Below are positions 37,576 to 47,687 of a stretch of 64,000 nt of DNA, one piece after another. The notes below the pieces were generated by a model. The model ran no database searches. It worked only from the letters and a program-made list of their open reading frames with translations, and was not told the DNA's origin. Source of the stretch: Chlorobaculum parvum NCIB 8327 (GTDB taxonomy: Bacteria; Bacteroidota; Chlorobiia; Chlorobiales; Chlorobiaceae). The DNA lies in assembly GCF_000020505.1 (NCBI RefSeq), contig NC_011027.1:1162001-1226000 (forward strand). The letters are read 5' to 3'. How positions within the stretch are numbered: the first letter of the stretch is position 1; each line of letters begins with the position of its first letter. The position numbers and the translations under genes were made by a program.

Positions 37576-38424
37576 TTAATTGTTTCGACGCATCCCCCCG
37601 CTATCGAAAAATCGCTCCTTGCGATAGCCGAACCTTGAAGCAACAAGGCGGAGCAGCATCGTAATGACCGGCTGGTAGCGCACGGCACCGTCTCGTTTGT
37701 CGATTCGCCTGATCGCAGGCACAAGCCGTGCGGCTACTGTTTCGGCAGTTTCAGCCATGGCATTGAAAAAGCGCTTATGCTCAATCGTAGCGTCACGAAG
37801 CAGCAGCTCGGTCAGCACCAGCCCCGGGCTCAGTTCATGAACCCCGATGCTTCGATTGCTCGACCGTTCCAACTCTTCAAGCAACAACTCACTCATCAGG
37901 GCCACTGCGCGTTTTGAAGCGCGATGCGCAACCGAAGTCGGCGAAGAACGCAGTCCAGCCGATGAAAAGCCCATGTTAAAGAGATGATAAACCGGCTGTC
38001 CGTCTCCTGCCGATTGCCGGAGCATGGCTTTGAGCACTGCTGCACACACCATCATGCTGCCGGAAAGATTCGTGCGGCAGGTTTCATCGATGTCGTGCGG
38101 ATCGAGCTGCCAGAGCGGACGGCGCATACGGCCTGCAGTTCCGGCATTGTTGATCCAGCGATGGATGATACCGAGCTTTGAAACGGCAAAATCAACAAAT
38201 GTCGTGGCTTGCTCAGGATCGGAGATGTCACAAACCATGCCATAGACTTCACAGCTCGACACGGCCATCTGAAGCTGCTGCAACGCCTCATCGAGCTGCA
38301 CTTTGCGACGGCCGCAAATCACCACCCGGTCACCGGCACGCAGAAACTCCAGAGCCATCGCCAATCCAAGCCCGGCAGTTCCACCTGTAATGACCACTCC
38401 CAATGATTGAGGAACGTTGCTCAA
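37576..38424 (-). CDS. SDR of the chlorophyll b reductase (NYC1/NOL) family
   Basis: 282 residues. NAD(P)-binding VVITGGTAGLGLAMALEF and the INNAGT motif are intact. Beyond general SDR features it follows NYC1/NOL of plants closely: TNLSGSM, LFNMGFSSAG, SIGVHELSPGLVLTELLL, MAETAETVAARLVP, and an ending like RKERFFDSGG where NOL has a WFD(E/D)xG. The catalytic Tyr of YxxxK is His here (AHRASK), while the Ser and Lys remain. NYC1/NOL reduce the C7-formyl group of chlorophyll b. In a green sulfur bacterium a bacteriochlorophyll-related substrate is an inference. The gene is monocistronic and converges on the STAS-like gene. Confidence 0.75.
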   Translation of the reverse strand: MSNVPQSLGVVITGGTAGLGLAMALEFLRAGDRVVICGRRKVQLDEALQQLQMAVSSCEVYGMVCDISDPEQATTFVDFAVSKLGIIHRWINNAGTAGRMRRPLWQLDPHDIDETCRTNLSGSMMVCAAVLKAMLRQSAGDGQPVYHLFNMGFSSAGLRSSPTSVAHRASKRAVALMSELLLEELERSSNRSIGVHELSPGLVLTELLLRDATIEHKRFFNAMAETAETVAARLVPAIRRIDKRDGAVRYQPVITMLLRLVASRFGYRKERFFDSGGMRRNN

Positions 38425-38598
38425 TAGCCTTAATGCTCGGTTAGTTTTTTTGATCCAACGGGAATCTACGAAATATTCATCGGAGTGAGGATCACCTCTC
38501 CCCCGCTTTGTCCACCCATTACCTGTCAGCGCATTCGGATAAATTGTTTAAATTTCAGCGATACCACGATCCGAAAACCTTGAAGCGGACTCGCACGC

Positions 38599-40842
38599 AT
38601 GGAGCATTACTACGTTGAACTTCTTCAGGAATTTCAGTTACCGCTGACCAATCCGGTGCTGATTTTTTCGCTCGTGTTGTTCATCATTTTGCTCTCGCCT
38701 ATCGTCCTCAAGCGTTTTAATATTCCGGGAACGGTCGGTCTGATTCTCTCCGGCGTGCTGATTGGCCCCTATGCCCTGAATCTGCTTGAAAAAAGCTCGG
38801 CGGTGGATCTGTTTTCGACCATCGGCCTGCTTTACATCATGTTCATTGCCGGGGCAGAACTTCAGGTCAACGAGCTGAAGCGAAACCGCAATCAAAGCCT
38901 CCTGTTTGGCCTCCTGACCCTCATCGTGCCTATCGTTGCGGTTTATCCGGTGTGCCGCTATTTACTCAATTACAATGTGAGTGCGAGCCTGCTTACGGCC
39001 AGCATGCTTGCGACCCATACGCTGGTAGCTTATCCGATCGTCAACCGCATGGGCATTGCAAAAAACCAGGCCGTGCCCATAACGGTGGCCGGCACGATTC
39101 TGACCGACACCGCTGTCCTGCTGCTGCTTGCAGTCATCATCGGCTACAGTCAGGGCAATCTCACTCAGGAGTTCTGGCTCCACCTCGCCATTTCGCTCAC
39201 GATTTTCACGATGATCGTCTTCATCGTACTGCCGTTTATCGCGCGTTGGTTCTTTACCAAGCTCGAAAACGAGAAGCATGCGCACTACATCTTTGTGCTT
39301 TCGGCCGTCTTTTTCTCGGCCTTCCTCTCCAGAGTCGCCGGGCTTGAACCGATTGTCGGAGCATTCGCTGCGGGCCTGGCGCTCAACCGGCTCATTCCGA
39401 ACTCTTCAGCTCTGATGAACCGCATCGAATTTATCGGCAATTCCCTGTTCATCCCGTTTTTCCTGATCAGCGTGGGAATGCTGGTGGATCTCAGGGTGAT
39501 CCTGAGCGGCCCGATGACCCTCATCATCGCAGCGTTGCTGACGGTGGTGGCGCTTGCAGGAAAATGGCTCCCGGCATGGGTGACCCAGAAGCTGTTCAAG
39601 TTGTCGGCAGCGCAACGGCAGCTGATCTTCGGATTGAGCAGCTCCCGGGCGGCGGCCACCATCGCGATCGTGCTGGTCGGCTATCAGGCTCGTATTCTCG
39701 ACCTGAACATTCTGAACGCTACCATCATTCTGATTCTGGTGACGTGCATCGTAGGCTCAATGGTCACCGAAAAAGCCGCCAAAGAGATCGTCGTCGAGGA
39801 GAGCCAGGCAAGTCCGGTAGATGAGAGTGATGAGGCGAGCTTCTCCGAGCAGATTTTGCTACCGATCGCCGAAGGGTTGCCCTCTGAACGGGTACTTGAA
39901 TTTGCGGTGCTCATCAGGGAGAAACGCTCGGCCAAGCCGCTGATTCTGCTGAGTGTGGTGCCCAACGACCACGAGGCTGAGTTGAACATGAAAAAATCCA
40001 AAAAGGCGCTGGAGCCGATGATCAACTACGCGGCTTCGTTCGATACGAAACTCGATATCGTGGCCACAATCGACTATAACGTCAGCAGCGGCATCAGTCG
40101 TATGGCAAGAGAGCTGCAAGCCGACCTGGTGGTGTATGGCTGGCCACTGCACAGAGGTTTCATTGCCCGGCTGATCAACGATTCGGCAGAAAGCATCGTC
40201 AACTGCACCAGCAAAACCACCATCATCTGCCAAATCACCCAACCGCTCGCTTTGCATCGCCGGTTGGTGGTGATCATTCCGCCGCTGGCCGAAATGGAGA
40301 AAGGCTTCGAGCAGTGGGTCGCGAAAATGACGCTGCTGTCACTGGAGCTGAGCATACCGATGGAACTCCACTGCAACAGCAAAACCCACGCCGCCGTGCT
40401 CGACAGCTTCGACTCGATGCAGTCGGCGCCCAAGTTGCTTTTCGAGCCGATGAAAAATGCACGCGACTGGGAAAACCTGTCCAGACAACGCAAGCGCTTC
40501 AAGGATGACGACATCATCGTGCTGGTCAGCGCCCGAAAGGATTCGCTTTCATACAAACCCTATTTCGACCAGAGCCCGGAACAGCTCGAAAAGCATTTCG
40601 GAGGCATCAGCAAAATCATGATCTACCCGGCCAGCTACGGTGCAGCCAATATTGCTGAAGGGTATGTTGACGTGGTCGTACCGGAACCGATTCGCATCGG
40701 CGCTTCGGCAATTCGGAAAGTCGGAAACGAGCTCGGTCTGTTCCTGAAAAAAAATCAGCAGCAGATCAGAAAAAAGATTCGCGATAAACGTCAAAACCAG
40801 CAAAAAACGCAGGATACCACAGAAAAGGGCGACAAGCCGTAA
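38599..40842 (+). CDS. CPA2-family cation:proton antiporter with C-terminal USP-like domain
   Basis: 747 residues. The N-terminal half (about 15-395) has the 12-13 helices of the Kef/NhaA-like CPA2 transporters, including FNIPGTVGLILSGVLIGP and LEPIVGAFAAGLALNR. The C-terminal half is cytoplasmic: USP-like sequence around 430-555 (VLEFAVLIREKRSAKPLILLS, then ADLVVYGWP) and a second similar domain to about 700. There is no RCK/TrkA-N domain. The transporter exchanges Na+ or K+ for protons. The ion is not determined by sequence. A basic Gln/Lys-rich tail ends the protein. Confidence 0.88.
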   Translation: MEHYYVELLQEFQLPLTNPVLIFSLVLFIILLSPIVLKRFNIPGTVGLILSGVLIGPYALNLLEKSSAVDLFSTIGLLYIMFIAGAELQVNELKRNRNQSLLFGLLTLIVPIVAVYPVCRYLLNYNVSASLLTASMLATHTLVAYPIVNRMGIAKNQAVPITVAGTILTDTAVLLLLAVIIGYSQGNLTQEFWLHLAISLTIFTMIVFIVLPFIARWFFTKLENEKHAHYIFVLSAVFFSAFLSRVAGLEPIVGAFAAGLALNRLIPNSSALMNRIEFIGNSLFIPFFLISVGMLVDLRVILSGPMTLIIAALLTVVALAGKWLPAWVTQKLFKLSAAQRQLIFGLSSSRAAATIAIVLVGYQARILDLNILNATIILILVTCIVGSMVTEKAAKEIVVEESQASPVDESDEASFSEQILLPIAEGLPSERVLEFAVLIREKRSAKPLILLSVVPNDHEAELNMKKSKKALEPMINYAASFDTKLDIVATIDYNVSSGISRMARELQADLVVYGWPLHRGFIARLINDSAESIVNCTSKTTIICQITQPLALHRRLVVIIPPLAEMEKGFEQWVAKMTLLSLELSIPMELHCNSKTHAAVLDSFDSMQSAPKLLFEPMKNARDWENLSRQRKRFKDDDIIVLVSARKDSLSYKPYFDQSPEQLEKHFGGISKIMIYPASYGAANIAEGYVDVVVPEPIRIGASAIRKVGNELGLFLKKNQQQIRKKIRDKRQNQQKTQDTTEKGDKP

Positions 40843-40946
40843 GGTTATTTCACAAAATGGTCGTATCGTTCAATTTATATGTCAGGACAAAGGCACTGAA
40901 CACCCATTACCGGTATATGCGAGCAGAACATCTCTTCCGGCCAACC

Positions 40947-41543
40947 ATGCCAATCATGAAACCTCTGGCATGTAGTTTTGTTCTCCTTCTCTCTTTGCTT
41001 CAAAGCCCTTCCTCGCTGAAGGCTGCCGAACCGACTGCTGAAATACCGGAAACCTGCCTTCCTGTGACGGCCATCTCCATGCAGGAAGAGCCATCGGCTT
41101 CGACAGCAAAAAATTTCTTCACCGACCTCAAAAAGTACTTCGGCATCCGATACCGCTTCGGAGGCGACTCCCCTGCAGGGTTCGATTGCTCGGGCTTCGT
41201 GCGCTTCATGTTCAGCAAAGAGCTGAATATTGAATTGCCGCACTCGTCGAGAGCAATGTCGGCAATGGGCATCCAGATTGATCGCAGCGAGTTGCGCCCC
41301 GGCGACCTGGTGTTTTTCAAAAACTCAGGCGATCGCATCAACCACGTCGGCATCTTCATCGGAAACGATACCTTCATTCACGCCTCGCTTTCCAGAGGCA
41401 TCGCCCTCGACAGACTCTCTTCAGGCTATTTCCTCAAGCGGTACGCAACGGCTGTGCGCATTGTCGACCTGCCGGAGAGCCAACATCCTCAGAACGTAGA
41501 CCTTCATTCCGACGCCATTGACGAGACCGGCTCACCATCGTGA
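40947..41543 (+). CDS. NlpC/P60-family cell-wall peptidase
   Basis: 198 residues from MPIMKPLACSF. ATG at 40956 is nearly as good, and in-frame sequence upstream to 40857 looks non-coding. A signal peptide (about 1-30) is followed by the C40 catalytic domain: YRFGGDSPAGFDCSGFVRF with the nucleophile Cys, RPGDLVFF, and the His in NHVGIFIG. The enzyme cleaves D-Glu-diaminopimelate bonds in peptidoglycan stem peptides. No separate wall-binding domain is seen. It follows the antiporter in the same direction and could be co-transcribed. Confidence 0.88.
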   Translation: MPIMKPLACSFVLLLSLLQSPSSLKAAEPTAEIPETCLPVTAISMQEEPSASTAKNFFTDLKKYFGIRYRFGGDSPAGFDCSGFVRFMFSKELNIELPHSSRAMSAMGIQIDRSELRPGDLVFFKNSGDRINHVGIFIGNDTFIHASLSRGIALDRLSSGYFLKRYATAVRIVDLPESQHPQNVDLHSDAIDETGSPS

Positions 41544-41796
41544 GCTTGGCTTCTGCCAAAAACTCTCCGCAAAAACTCCCAAGGGCTAATCGCCAGGTGT
41601 TTTGATCGGTAAGAAATAGGTATATTAACCCCCTGAAATCGTATCGAAAGACGGTGCGATTGAACACAATACTCCCCTTCCTGAAGCTTGAAGCGATGAG
41701 GTTGACCCCCTGTATTGCATACATACGTCAATCATCAACCATACCAGGCCGTAATAAGGAATGTGGGCTGGGCGACACCGACCTTTTTGACGTAGT

Positions 41797-42387
41797 ATGA
41801 AGTCATTCATAAAAATATCACTGCTGTTTTTTCTCATTACCAGCACTCTGTTCGCGACCGTTTATCTCGGTCTCGGCTTTCTGGTATCGCTTCACTCCAC
41901 AAAACCTGAAAAGGCTGATGTAATCGTGGTCTTGGGGGGAGACAATGGCTTGCGGGTCGAAAAGGGCACTGAACTTTACAAAGCCGGCTATGCGAAAAAC
42001 ATCGTGCTGACCGGCATCGACAGCCGTTACTACAGTCCGAGTCGTCCCAATTGGCGTGAACGCCGAATGCTGGAAGCCGGAGTACCTAAAAAAGCGATCA
42101 CGGTCGATATCTGGTCAGAAACTACCTGGGAAGAGGCGGAGAATACCTCGGATTTGATGGATAAAAAGGGGTGGAACTCAGCGCTTGTGGTGAGCGATCC
42201 GCCGCATATGCTTCGACTTCATAAAACCTGGACGCAGGCGTTTGCCGGCTCTTCGAAACAATTCATTCTGGTGACTACCGAGCCGGAGTGGTGGCATCCC
42301 TTGTTCTGGTGGCGTGATCCGTTCAGTAAACAATTCGTGATCAACGAGATCAAGAAAAACATCTATTACCTGCTGGCTTATTACTGA
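41797..42387 (+). CDS. YdcF/SanA-like DUF218 membrane-anchored protein
   Basis: 196 residues. An N-terminal membrane helix (about 5-28) is followed by a DUF218 domain: ADVIVVLGGDNGLRVEKG (about 45-62), KNIVLTGID, an ETTWEEAENTSDLM helix and ALVVSDPPHMLR. Proteins of this family (ElyC, SanA, YdcF) act in envelope integrity or polyprenyl-linked metabolism, with the exact reaction unknown. It converges on sbcC. The 250 bp upstream hold no other gene that I can support. Confidence 0.82.
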   Translation: MKSFIKISLLFFLITSTLFATVYLGLGFLVSLHSTKPEKADVIVVLGGDNGLRVEKGTELYKAGYAKNIVLTGIDSRYYSPSRPNWRERRMLEAGVPKKAITVDIWSETTWEEAENTSDLMDKKGWNSALVVSDPPHMLRLHKTWTQAFAGSSKQFILVTTEPEWWHPLFWWRDPFSKQFVINEIKKNIYYLLAYY

Positions 42388-42403
42388 CGGCAGCTTTTTT
42401 GCA

Positions 42404-45400
42404 TTACCCCTGAATCGACGGCATAGCGGCGACTCCGGGGCCTTCGATTGAACTACGACCTCCGGTTTTAGGGGCGACTCTGATGTGGGTCGAGATGCGT
42501 TCCCTGAGCGCAGCCACATGAGAGATGACGCCAATCAGTTTGCCGGACTGCTGCAACCCGGCAAGGGTGTCGAGCGCCGTTTCAAGCGCCTCCTCGTCCA
42601 GCGTGCCGAACCCTTCATCCAGAAAGAGCGAATCGACCCGAACGTTGCGGCTTGACATCTGCGACAAGCCGAGGGCGAGCGCGAGGCTGACGATGAAGCT
42701 CTCTCCGCCGGAGAGGTTGCGCGTCGAGCGTACTTCACCCGCCTGCCACTGATCGATGACGCTGAGTTCGAGCGGATTGTTTGGATCGTGCAGGAGCTGG
42801 TAACGGTCGGTCATCTGTCGGAGCTGGCGGTTGGCATGCGAGATCATCAGCTCGAAAGTGATGCCCTGCGCGAAGTTGCGGAACTTCTTGCCGTCCACTG
42901 AACCGATCAAATCGTGCAGCAACTCCCAGCGGCGGTACTCTGACTTCTGCGCCTCGACTGCATGCAATTTGATGCGATGCTCACCGGCAGCCTGTTCGTT
43001 TTCCCGAAGCTGATTTGCGATAGCGCCGATCCGTCCCCTGACTTCGCGTAACTGCTCCTGCCGCCGGGCGATGCGCTCCGAAAGCTTCTCGTTGCTCTCC
43101 GATGTGAGTTGGCGTTCGCGCACTTCATGAAGCTTCGTCTGCCGCTCTTTGCGTCGCGCTTCGAGCTCATGCGCACGCTTGTTGAGCGAATCGGCTTTCT
43201 GTTCGAGCTTCTGCCGTTCTCCGATGGGCAAACGAGCCTCAAGAAAAACCGCTTCGCCGATAAATCCCTTTTGCTTGAGTTCAAGCGTAAAAGCCTCTTC
43301 CCTACGCTCAAGCACTAACCGCCGTTCTTGCAGAGCCTGGTGCAGCCCGGCAATCGCTGTTTCGAGCACGGACAGAGCTTCACGCGCGGCGTTGCGTTTT
43401 TCGGTGAGCTCATCAAGCTTGGTGCGAGCAGCTTGCAACGTGCGTTCGAGACGTTCTTCCTCAACATCGGGATCATGGCCCTGGAGCACGCCTGCACGTT
43501 TGGACTTCAAGGCTTCAAGGCTGGTGACTGCCGCCTTGACATCCCGATCTTTCTCTAAAAAATCTGCACTAATCGTGGCAAGTTGATCATCGAGATTTTT
43601 CAGGCGCGACTGGCCAGCAAGCTCCTCCTGTTCGAGGGTTCGGATGCGTTTTTCGTTGCTCGCCCACTCTGTGCTTCGCAGTGCGAGCGCAGACACGATC
43701 TCTGCCGGATCATCGATCTCTCGAACTCCGAATGGCTCCACCAGCCTGGAGAAGCTTCGCTGCCGCTCGGCAACGTTCTGCTGCGCCAGACCAAGTTCCT
43801 TTTTCAGCCGTGCAAGATCGAGTAGCAGTGACCGCTGACGTTCGGTCACTTGTTCAAGACGGCGCTGAGCAGTATGTGCCGTCTCGTTCAGTTGGGCCAC
43901 ATCGGCCTCATGGTCTCTAATCCGCTGTTCGAGCGTTTCGAGTTGTTCAATGCGTCCGGCAAGCGCATCCCGCTGCGACGCGGTTTGCTGCAAAGCTTCC
44001 TCCACTACCGGCTCGGCTTCTCGTGCAGGCACATTAACTCCGACCTCTTTGAGCAGGGCGAGGCACTTTCGGCCGGATGATTCTCGCAATTCGGCAAGTT
44101 CTTGCAAGCTCTTGCGGCGCTCATCGATCTCCGTGCCGGTTTTAGCCAAAGCAAGTTCCAGCTCTTTGAGCGCTTTCGAGCGTTCCTGAACGATGCGCCT
44201 GGCTTCATGCAACGCCTCCTGGCTGCGCTCAAGCAACTCCGACGCACCGTCAGCCCAGGGATGACTGGGCGAGCCGCAAAGCGGGCATGGCTGGCCATCG
44301 ACAAGCCGCTCGCGCTCCTCTTCAAGACTGCGTACCCGGTCGGCAAGTCGTGCAAGTTCTTCCTGCGAAACCAGGTCTCGCTCGGCATGTTCGAGAAGTT
44401 GCCGGGCATGATCGAATTTAAGCGAAAGTTCCTCCTGCCTGCGCTCTGTCTGCTGGATTTCCACCCAGATCTTGTCGATCTTTGGTACAAACTGCTTTCC
44501 CTCGGCATACAGCGCGACAATCGCTTCAAGCTGGCGATGTCGTTCGCGGAGACGATCAAGCTCCCCACGAAGCGACGAAAGGCTTGCCCCATCCAGTTGC
44601 AAGGCGAACGACTCCTTCATTTTTCCGAGCGCCATGCGAGCATCATCGAATGCGCTTTGAGAAGCACGAGCGTCCGCTTCGGCAAGCACCAATTCGCCCT
44701 GCAACACTTCAAGGTTGTGCTGGGTATCAGTGATTCCCGAAGCGGCAGCCACCTCGCGTTCGGCGGCGGGACGAAGCTCGTCGAGCGCGTGACGGATACC
44801 GGACAGCGCTCCGGCGAGTGATGCATCAGTCTGATGTTGATTTTGCCATGCCTGCAAATTTTGCAAGGCGATACGGATGGATCCGAGGGCTGTCGAAACT
44901 TCGGCACGTTCGCTCCGGAGCTGCGCCTGACGCTCTTCAAGCGTTTCGGCATCGTGTTGCAGCCGCTCGACTTCGCCCGACTTGCCCGCAATCTGCTCGT
45001 CGAGCTGACGGGCGTGAGCGATCAGCGGCCTGCCATCCTGCAAGGCTTGCTGCGCCGATGCAACCCCGCGTTCAGCAGCTTCGAACGCCTCCCCTGCCTC
45101 ACGGACAGCGCGTTCCGATTCAGGATGTTGCACCTCTTTTCCGGCCAGTTCTCCTGCATTGCGTTGCAACTCCTCGCGCATAAGCCGCACCTCGGCATAC
45201 GCGACCTCGATTAGCGCGGCAGTTTGCGCACGTTCAAGGCGGCGAGCATCAGCAGCGAACGCTTCGCGTTCGGTATTGAGTGCCTCGGCCTCCCGGCTGT
45301 TGGCGGCAACCGCCTCTTCGAGCCGCGCGATCTCTTCGAGCCAGCGCAGGGCAGCGGAATCCGATTCAAGGCTTGCCGACATTTTCGCTTCCTGCTCCAG

Positions 45401-46084
45401 AGCTTCACTCCGCTCCGCCTCAAGCGCAGCAAGTTCCTCCGCCCCCAGCAGGCGGATGCCGCCCACCTCGATTTCCAGCCGCTGAAGGCGTTCCAGTTCG
45501 GCACGCTTGCGCTCGTGTACCTTCATCGAAATTAACGAGTAAATCTCGGTGCCGGTGATCTGTTCGAGCACTGGGGCACGCTGGTCGGCATCAGCTTGCA
45601 GAAACTTTGCGAAGTCCCCCTGCGCGAGCAGCATCGAACGGGTGAAGCGGTCGAAGTCCATGCCGGTTCGCGCCTCCACCTCCAGCCGCGTCTCCTGCAC
45701 CCTCGACTGGATGATCGCTCCGGTCGCGGCATCGGCGATTTCGTGCTTCTGCGCCTGCAACGCGCCGCCCGGCTTTTTGCGCGACCGGTGCTGGCTCCAG
45801 GTGCAGCGGAAGGTGCCGGAGGCGGCGGCGAAGGTCACCTCGGCGAAGCACTCGCCCGCGTGGCGCGACATGATTTCGTTGCTGCTAACGGTGATCTTGC
45901 CAAGACGCGGCGTCTCGCCGTAGAGCGCCAGGCAGATGGCGTCGAGGATGGTGCTCTTGCCCGAACCGGTGGGGCCGGTTATGGCGAACACACCGTCGGC
46001 CACGTACTCCGGGCGGGTGAAATCGATCTGCCACTCCCCTTGCAGCGAGTTGAGGTTGGCAAAACGCAAGGTCAGAATTTTCAT
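42404..46084 (-). CDS. sbcC: SbcC, large subunit of the SbcCD (Rad50-like) nuclease
   Basis: 1226 residues, larger than the average SbcC. Walker A is GPTGSGKSTILDAIC (about 35-49). Two very long coiled coils flank the zinc hook CPLCG near residue 600. The C-terminal ABC signature is LSGGESFIVSLALALGLS and Walker B/D-loop is VDSLFLDEGFGTLDEE. With SbcD it processes hairpins and protein-blocked DNA ends. Its ATG overlaps the sbcD stop by 4 bp (ATGA). Confidence 0.95.
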   Translation of the reverse strand: MKILTLRFANLNSLQGEWQIDFTRPEYVADGVFAITGPTGSGKSTILDAICLALYGETPRLGKITVSSNEIMSRHAGECFAEVTFAAASGTFRCTWSQHRSRKKPGGALQAQKHEIADAATGAIIQSRVQETRLEVEARTGMDFDRFTRSMLLAQGDFAKFLQADADQRAPVLEQITGTEIYSLISMKVHERKRAELERLQRLEIEVGGIRLLGAEELAALEAERSEALEQEAKMSASLESDSAALRWLEEIARLEEAVAANSREAEALNTEREAFAADARRLERAQTAALIEVAYAEVRLMREELQRNAGELAGKEVQHPESERAVREAGEAFEAAERGVASAQQALQDGRPLIAHARQLDEQIAGKSGEVERLQHDAETLEERQAQLRSERAEVSTALGSIRIALQNLQAWQNQHQTDASLAGALSGIRHALDELRPAAEREVAAASGITDTQHNLEVLQGELVLAEADARASQSAFDDARMALGKMKESFALQLDGASLSSLRGELDRLRERHRQLEAIVALYAEGKQFVPKIDKIWVEIQQTERRQEELSLKFDHARQLLEHAERDLVSQEELARLADRVRSLEEERERLVDGQPCPLCGSPSHPWADGASELLERSQEALHEARRIVQERSKALKELELALAKTGTEIDERRKSLQELAELRESSGRKCLALLKEVGVNVPAREAEPVVEEALQQTASQRDALAGRIEQLETLEQRIRDHEADVAQLNETAHTAQRRLEQVTERQRSLLLDLARLKKELGLAQQNVAERQRSFSRLVEPFGVREIDDPAEIVSALALRSTEWASNEKRIRTLEQEELAGQSRLKNLDDQLATISADFLEKDRDVKAAVTSLEALKSKRAGVLQGHDPDVEEERLERTLQAARTKLDELTEKRNAAREALSVLETAIAGLHQALQERRLVLERREEAFTLELKQKGFIGEAVFLEARLPIGERQKLEQKADSLNKRAHELEARRKERQTKLHEVRERQLTSESNEKLSERIARRQEQLREVRGRIGAIANQLRENEQAAGEHRIKLHAVEAQKSEYRRWELLHDLIGSVDGKKFRNFAQGITFELMISHANRQLRQMTDRYQLLHDPNNPLELSVIDQWQAGEVRSTRNLSGGESFIVSLALALGLSQMSSRNVRVDSLFLDEGFGTLDEEALETALDTLAGLQQSGKLIGVISHVAALRERISTHIRVAPKTGGRSSIEGPGVAAMPSIQG

Positions 46085-47334
46085 CCCGCCCCTCCCTCTT
46101 CGGCCCGGACGTCATCCTCGTGGATCGAGCGAAGCACCTCGCGGTAGCTTTCGAGAAGCACAGGCCGGAGCGTTTCATCGATTTTGCGTACGTCGAGGCA
46201 GCGCTCGAACACCGCTTCGGGATCGAGCTGTTCGAGCGTCTCGTCCTCGTCGAGCTGACCCATCGCCTGCCGAAGCGGACGATTGTTGCGGATGCGGCGG
46301 ATTTCAAGCAGCGAGGCTTCGACCGCAGCCTCGAGCGCTTCCTGCACGACCGACGCGGGCTGGTCGCCGATATAGTCGATTTCGAGCCACGCCGAGCTGC
46401 CCGCCGACCGCAACACGGCGATGGCGGCCGTTACCTCGTCGAGGCTGCCCGCAAGCTTTTCGAGTGGCTGAAAGCAGGGCACCTCGACTTCCGTGACCTT
46501 CGGCACATGCCCCTCGAACTCCACCTCCAGCACCAGCTTCCGCTGCCGGGCCTCGCCGAAGCCCATCGGAATCGGCGAGCCGCTGTAGCGCAATCGCTCC
46601 TCGCCGCCCACCCGCTGCGGCACGTGCAGGTGGCCGAGCGCCACGTAATCGAGCGACGCCGGAAAAGCCGACGCGCCGATGCGGGCGAGCGACCCCACGT
46701 AGATTTCGCGCACGCCGTCATCCTCAAGCTTCACGCCGCCCGCCGTAAAGAGATGGCCCGTCGCGATCACCGGAATGTCGCATCCGAGGCTTTGACGACG
46801 CTCCTCAGCAATGCGGGCCACCTCGGCGTAGTGACGGGCCACGCCCTCGATCAACTTGCGATTTTTATCCTCCATGCTCTCCCCCGCCTCGACCGTCCGG
46901 ATGTCGCGATCCCGCAAGTACGGCACCGCGCACACCACCGCCTCCGGCTCGCCATTAGCGTCGCGAAGCACCAGCACCTCCTCCTCCGGCTCGCCGTTCA
47001 CCGCCCCGAGCACATGCACGTCGAAGGAACGCAAAAGATCCTTCGGAGCATCGAGGAACGACGGCGAGTCGTGATTTCCCCCCACTATGATAATATGGCG
47101 GCAAGGCGAGTCGGACGACAAAGCGATGCGATGCAGGAACCGGTAGTAGAGCCTCTGCGAAGCGTTGGAAGGCGTGGTCGTGTCGAAAATGTCACCGGAA
47201 ACGATCAATGCCTCGATCCCCCGCGACTCGACGAGCTCGGCAAGCCAGTCGAGAAACAGCTCGAACTCACGCTGCCGACTGCGTCCGTAAAGCGTTCGCC
47301 CAAGATGCCAGTCCGATGTATGAAGGATTTTCAC
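46081..47334 (-). CDS. sbcD: SbcD, Mre11-like nuclease subunit
   Basis: 417 residues starting at GTG 47334 (VKILHTSDWHLG). Sequence further upstream (to 47364) is a dispersed repeat, so a start there is unlikely. Metal-binding phosphoesterase motifs are TSDWHLG, VSGDIFDTTTP, GGNHDSPSF and ATGHLF, then LGHLHVPQ. It is an exo/endonuclease working with SbcC on DNA ends and hairpins. It is translationally coupled to sbcC. Confidence 0.95.
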   Translation of the reverse strand: MKILHTSDWHLGRTLYGRSRQREFELFLDWLAELVESRGIEALIVSGDIFDTTTPSNASQRLYYRFLHRIALSSDSPCRHIIIVGGNHDSPSFLDAPKDLLRSFDVHVLGAVNGEPEEEVLVLRDANGEPEAVVCAVPYLRDRDIRTVEAGESMEDKNRKLIEGVARHYAEVARIAEERRQSLGCDIPVIATGHLFTAGGVKLEDDGVREIYVGSLARIGASAFPASLDYVALGHLHVPQRVGGEERLRYSGSPIPMGFGEARQRKLVLEVEFEGHVPKVTEVEVPCFQPLEKLAGSLDEVTAAIAVLRSAGSSAWLEIDYIGDQPASVVQEALEAAVEASLLEIRRIRNNRPLRQAMGQLDEDETLEQLDPEAVFERCLDVRKIDETLRPVLLESYREVLRSIHEDDVRAEEGGAG

Positions 47335-47366
47335 AATGGATAATGGAGAATGGATAATTGACAATG
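47334..47366. repeat. Dispersed 'GGATAATGGAGAATGG' repeat at the sbcD 5' end
   Basis: CAATGGATAATGGAGAATGG and the following ATAATTGACAATG match, in inverted orientation, the repeat at 47701-47727 and the one near 4964-4998. It overlaps the presumed sbcD start. The interval 47335-47687 contains only repeats of this kind and no gene. Confidence 0.6.
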
Positions 47367-47551
47367 TAGAAAGAGGCTAGGCGCCCGGCAACTGTTGAGC
47401 TGCCTCTAATCGCTGAAATTCGGTTATGGTATATTACTTTGATATGTAAAGCACTTTGTCACTATTACAACAAAAAAAACTCATCGAATACCTGCATCCG
47501 TTTTCGTCCGTGCTTGTCCGTATGAGTCAACAAAAAAGACTACAAGGACAA

Positions 47552-47579
47552 CAGGGCGAACACACAGGTTCGCCCCTAC
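47552..47579. repeat. Dispersed CAGGGCGAACACACAGG repeat
   Basis: CAGGGCGAACACACAGGTT followed by CGCCCCTAC. It matches 4887-4913 with one substitution. The GGGCGAA and TTCGCCC ends pair as a hairpin. It lies between sbcD and rmuC. Confidence 0.65.
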
Positions 47580-47687
47580 AAAAACAACCTCCCATTACGG
47601 ACGCTTCGCGAAGTGCCCGTAAGACGCTCACCATCTCATTCCACGGGCTTTGCAATCAGCAGTCTTGTAGGGTTTTCAAACCTACCC

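Noticed and set aside
46120-47343. 407-residue plus-strand frame across sbcD
   Set aside because: Shadow of a GC-rich gene. The minus strand carries all SbcD metal motifs.
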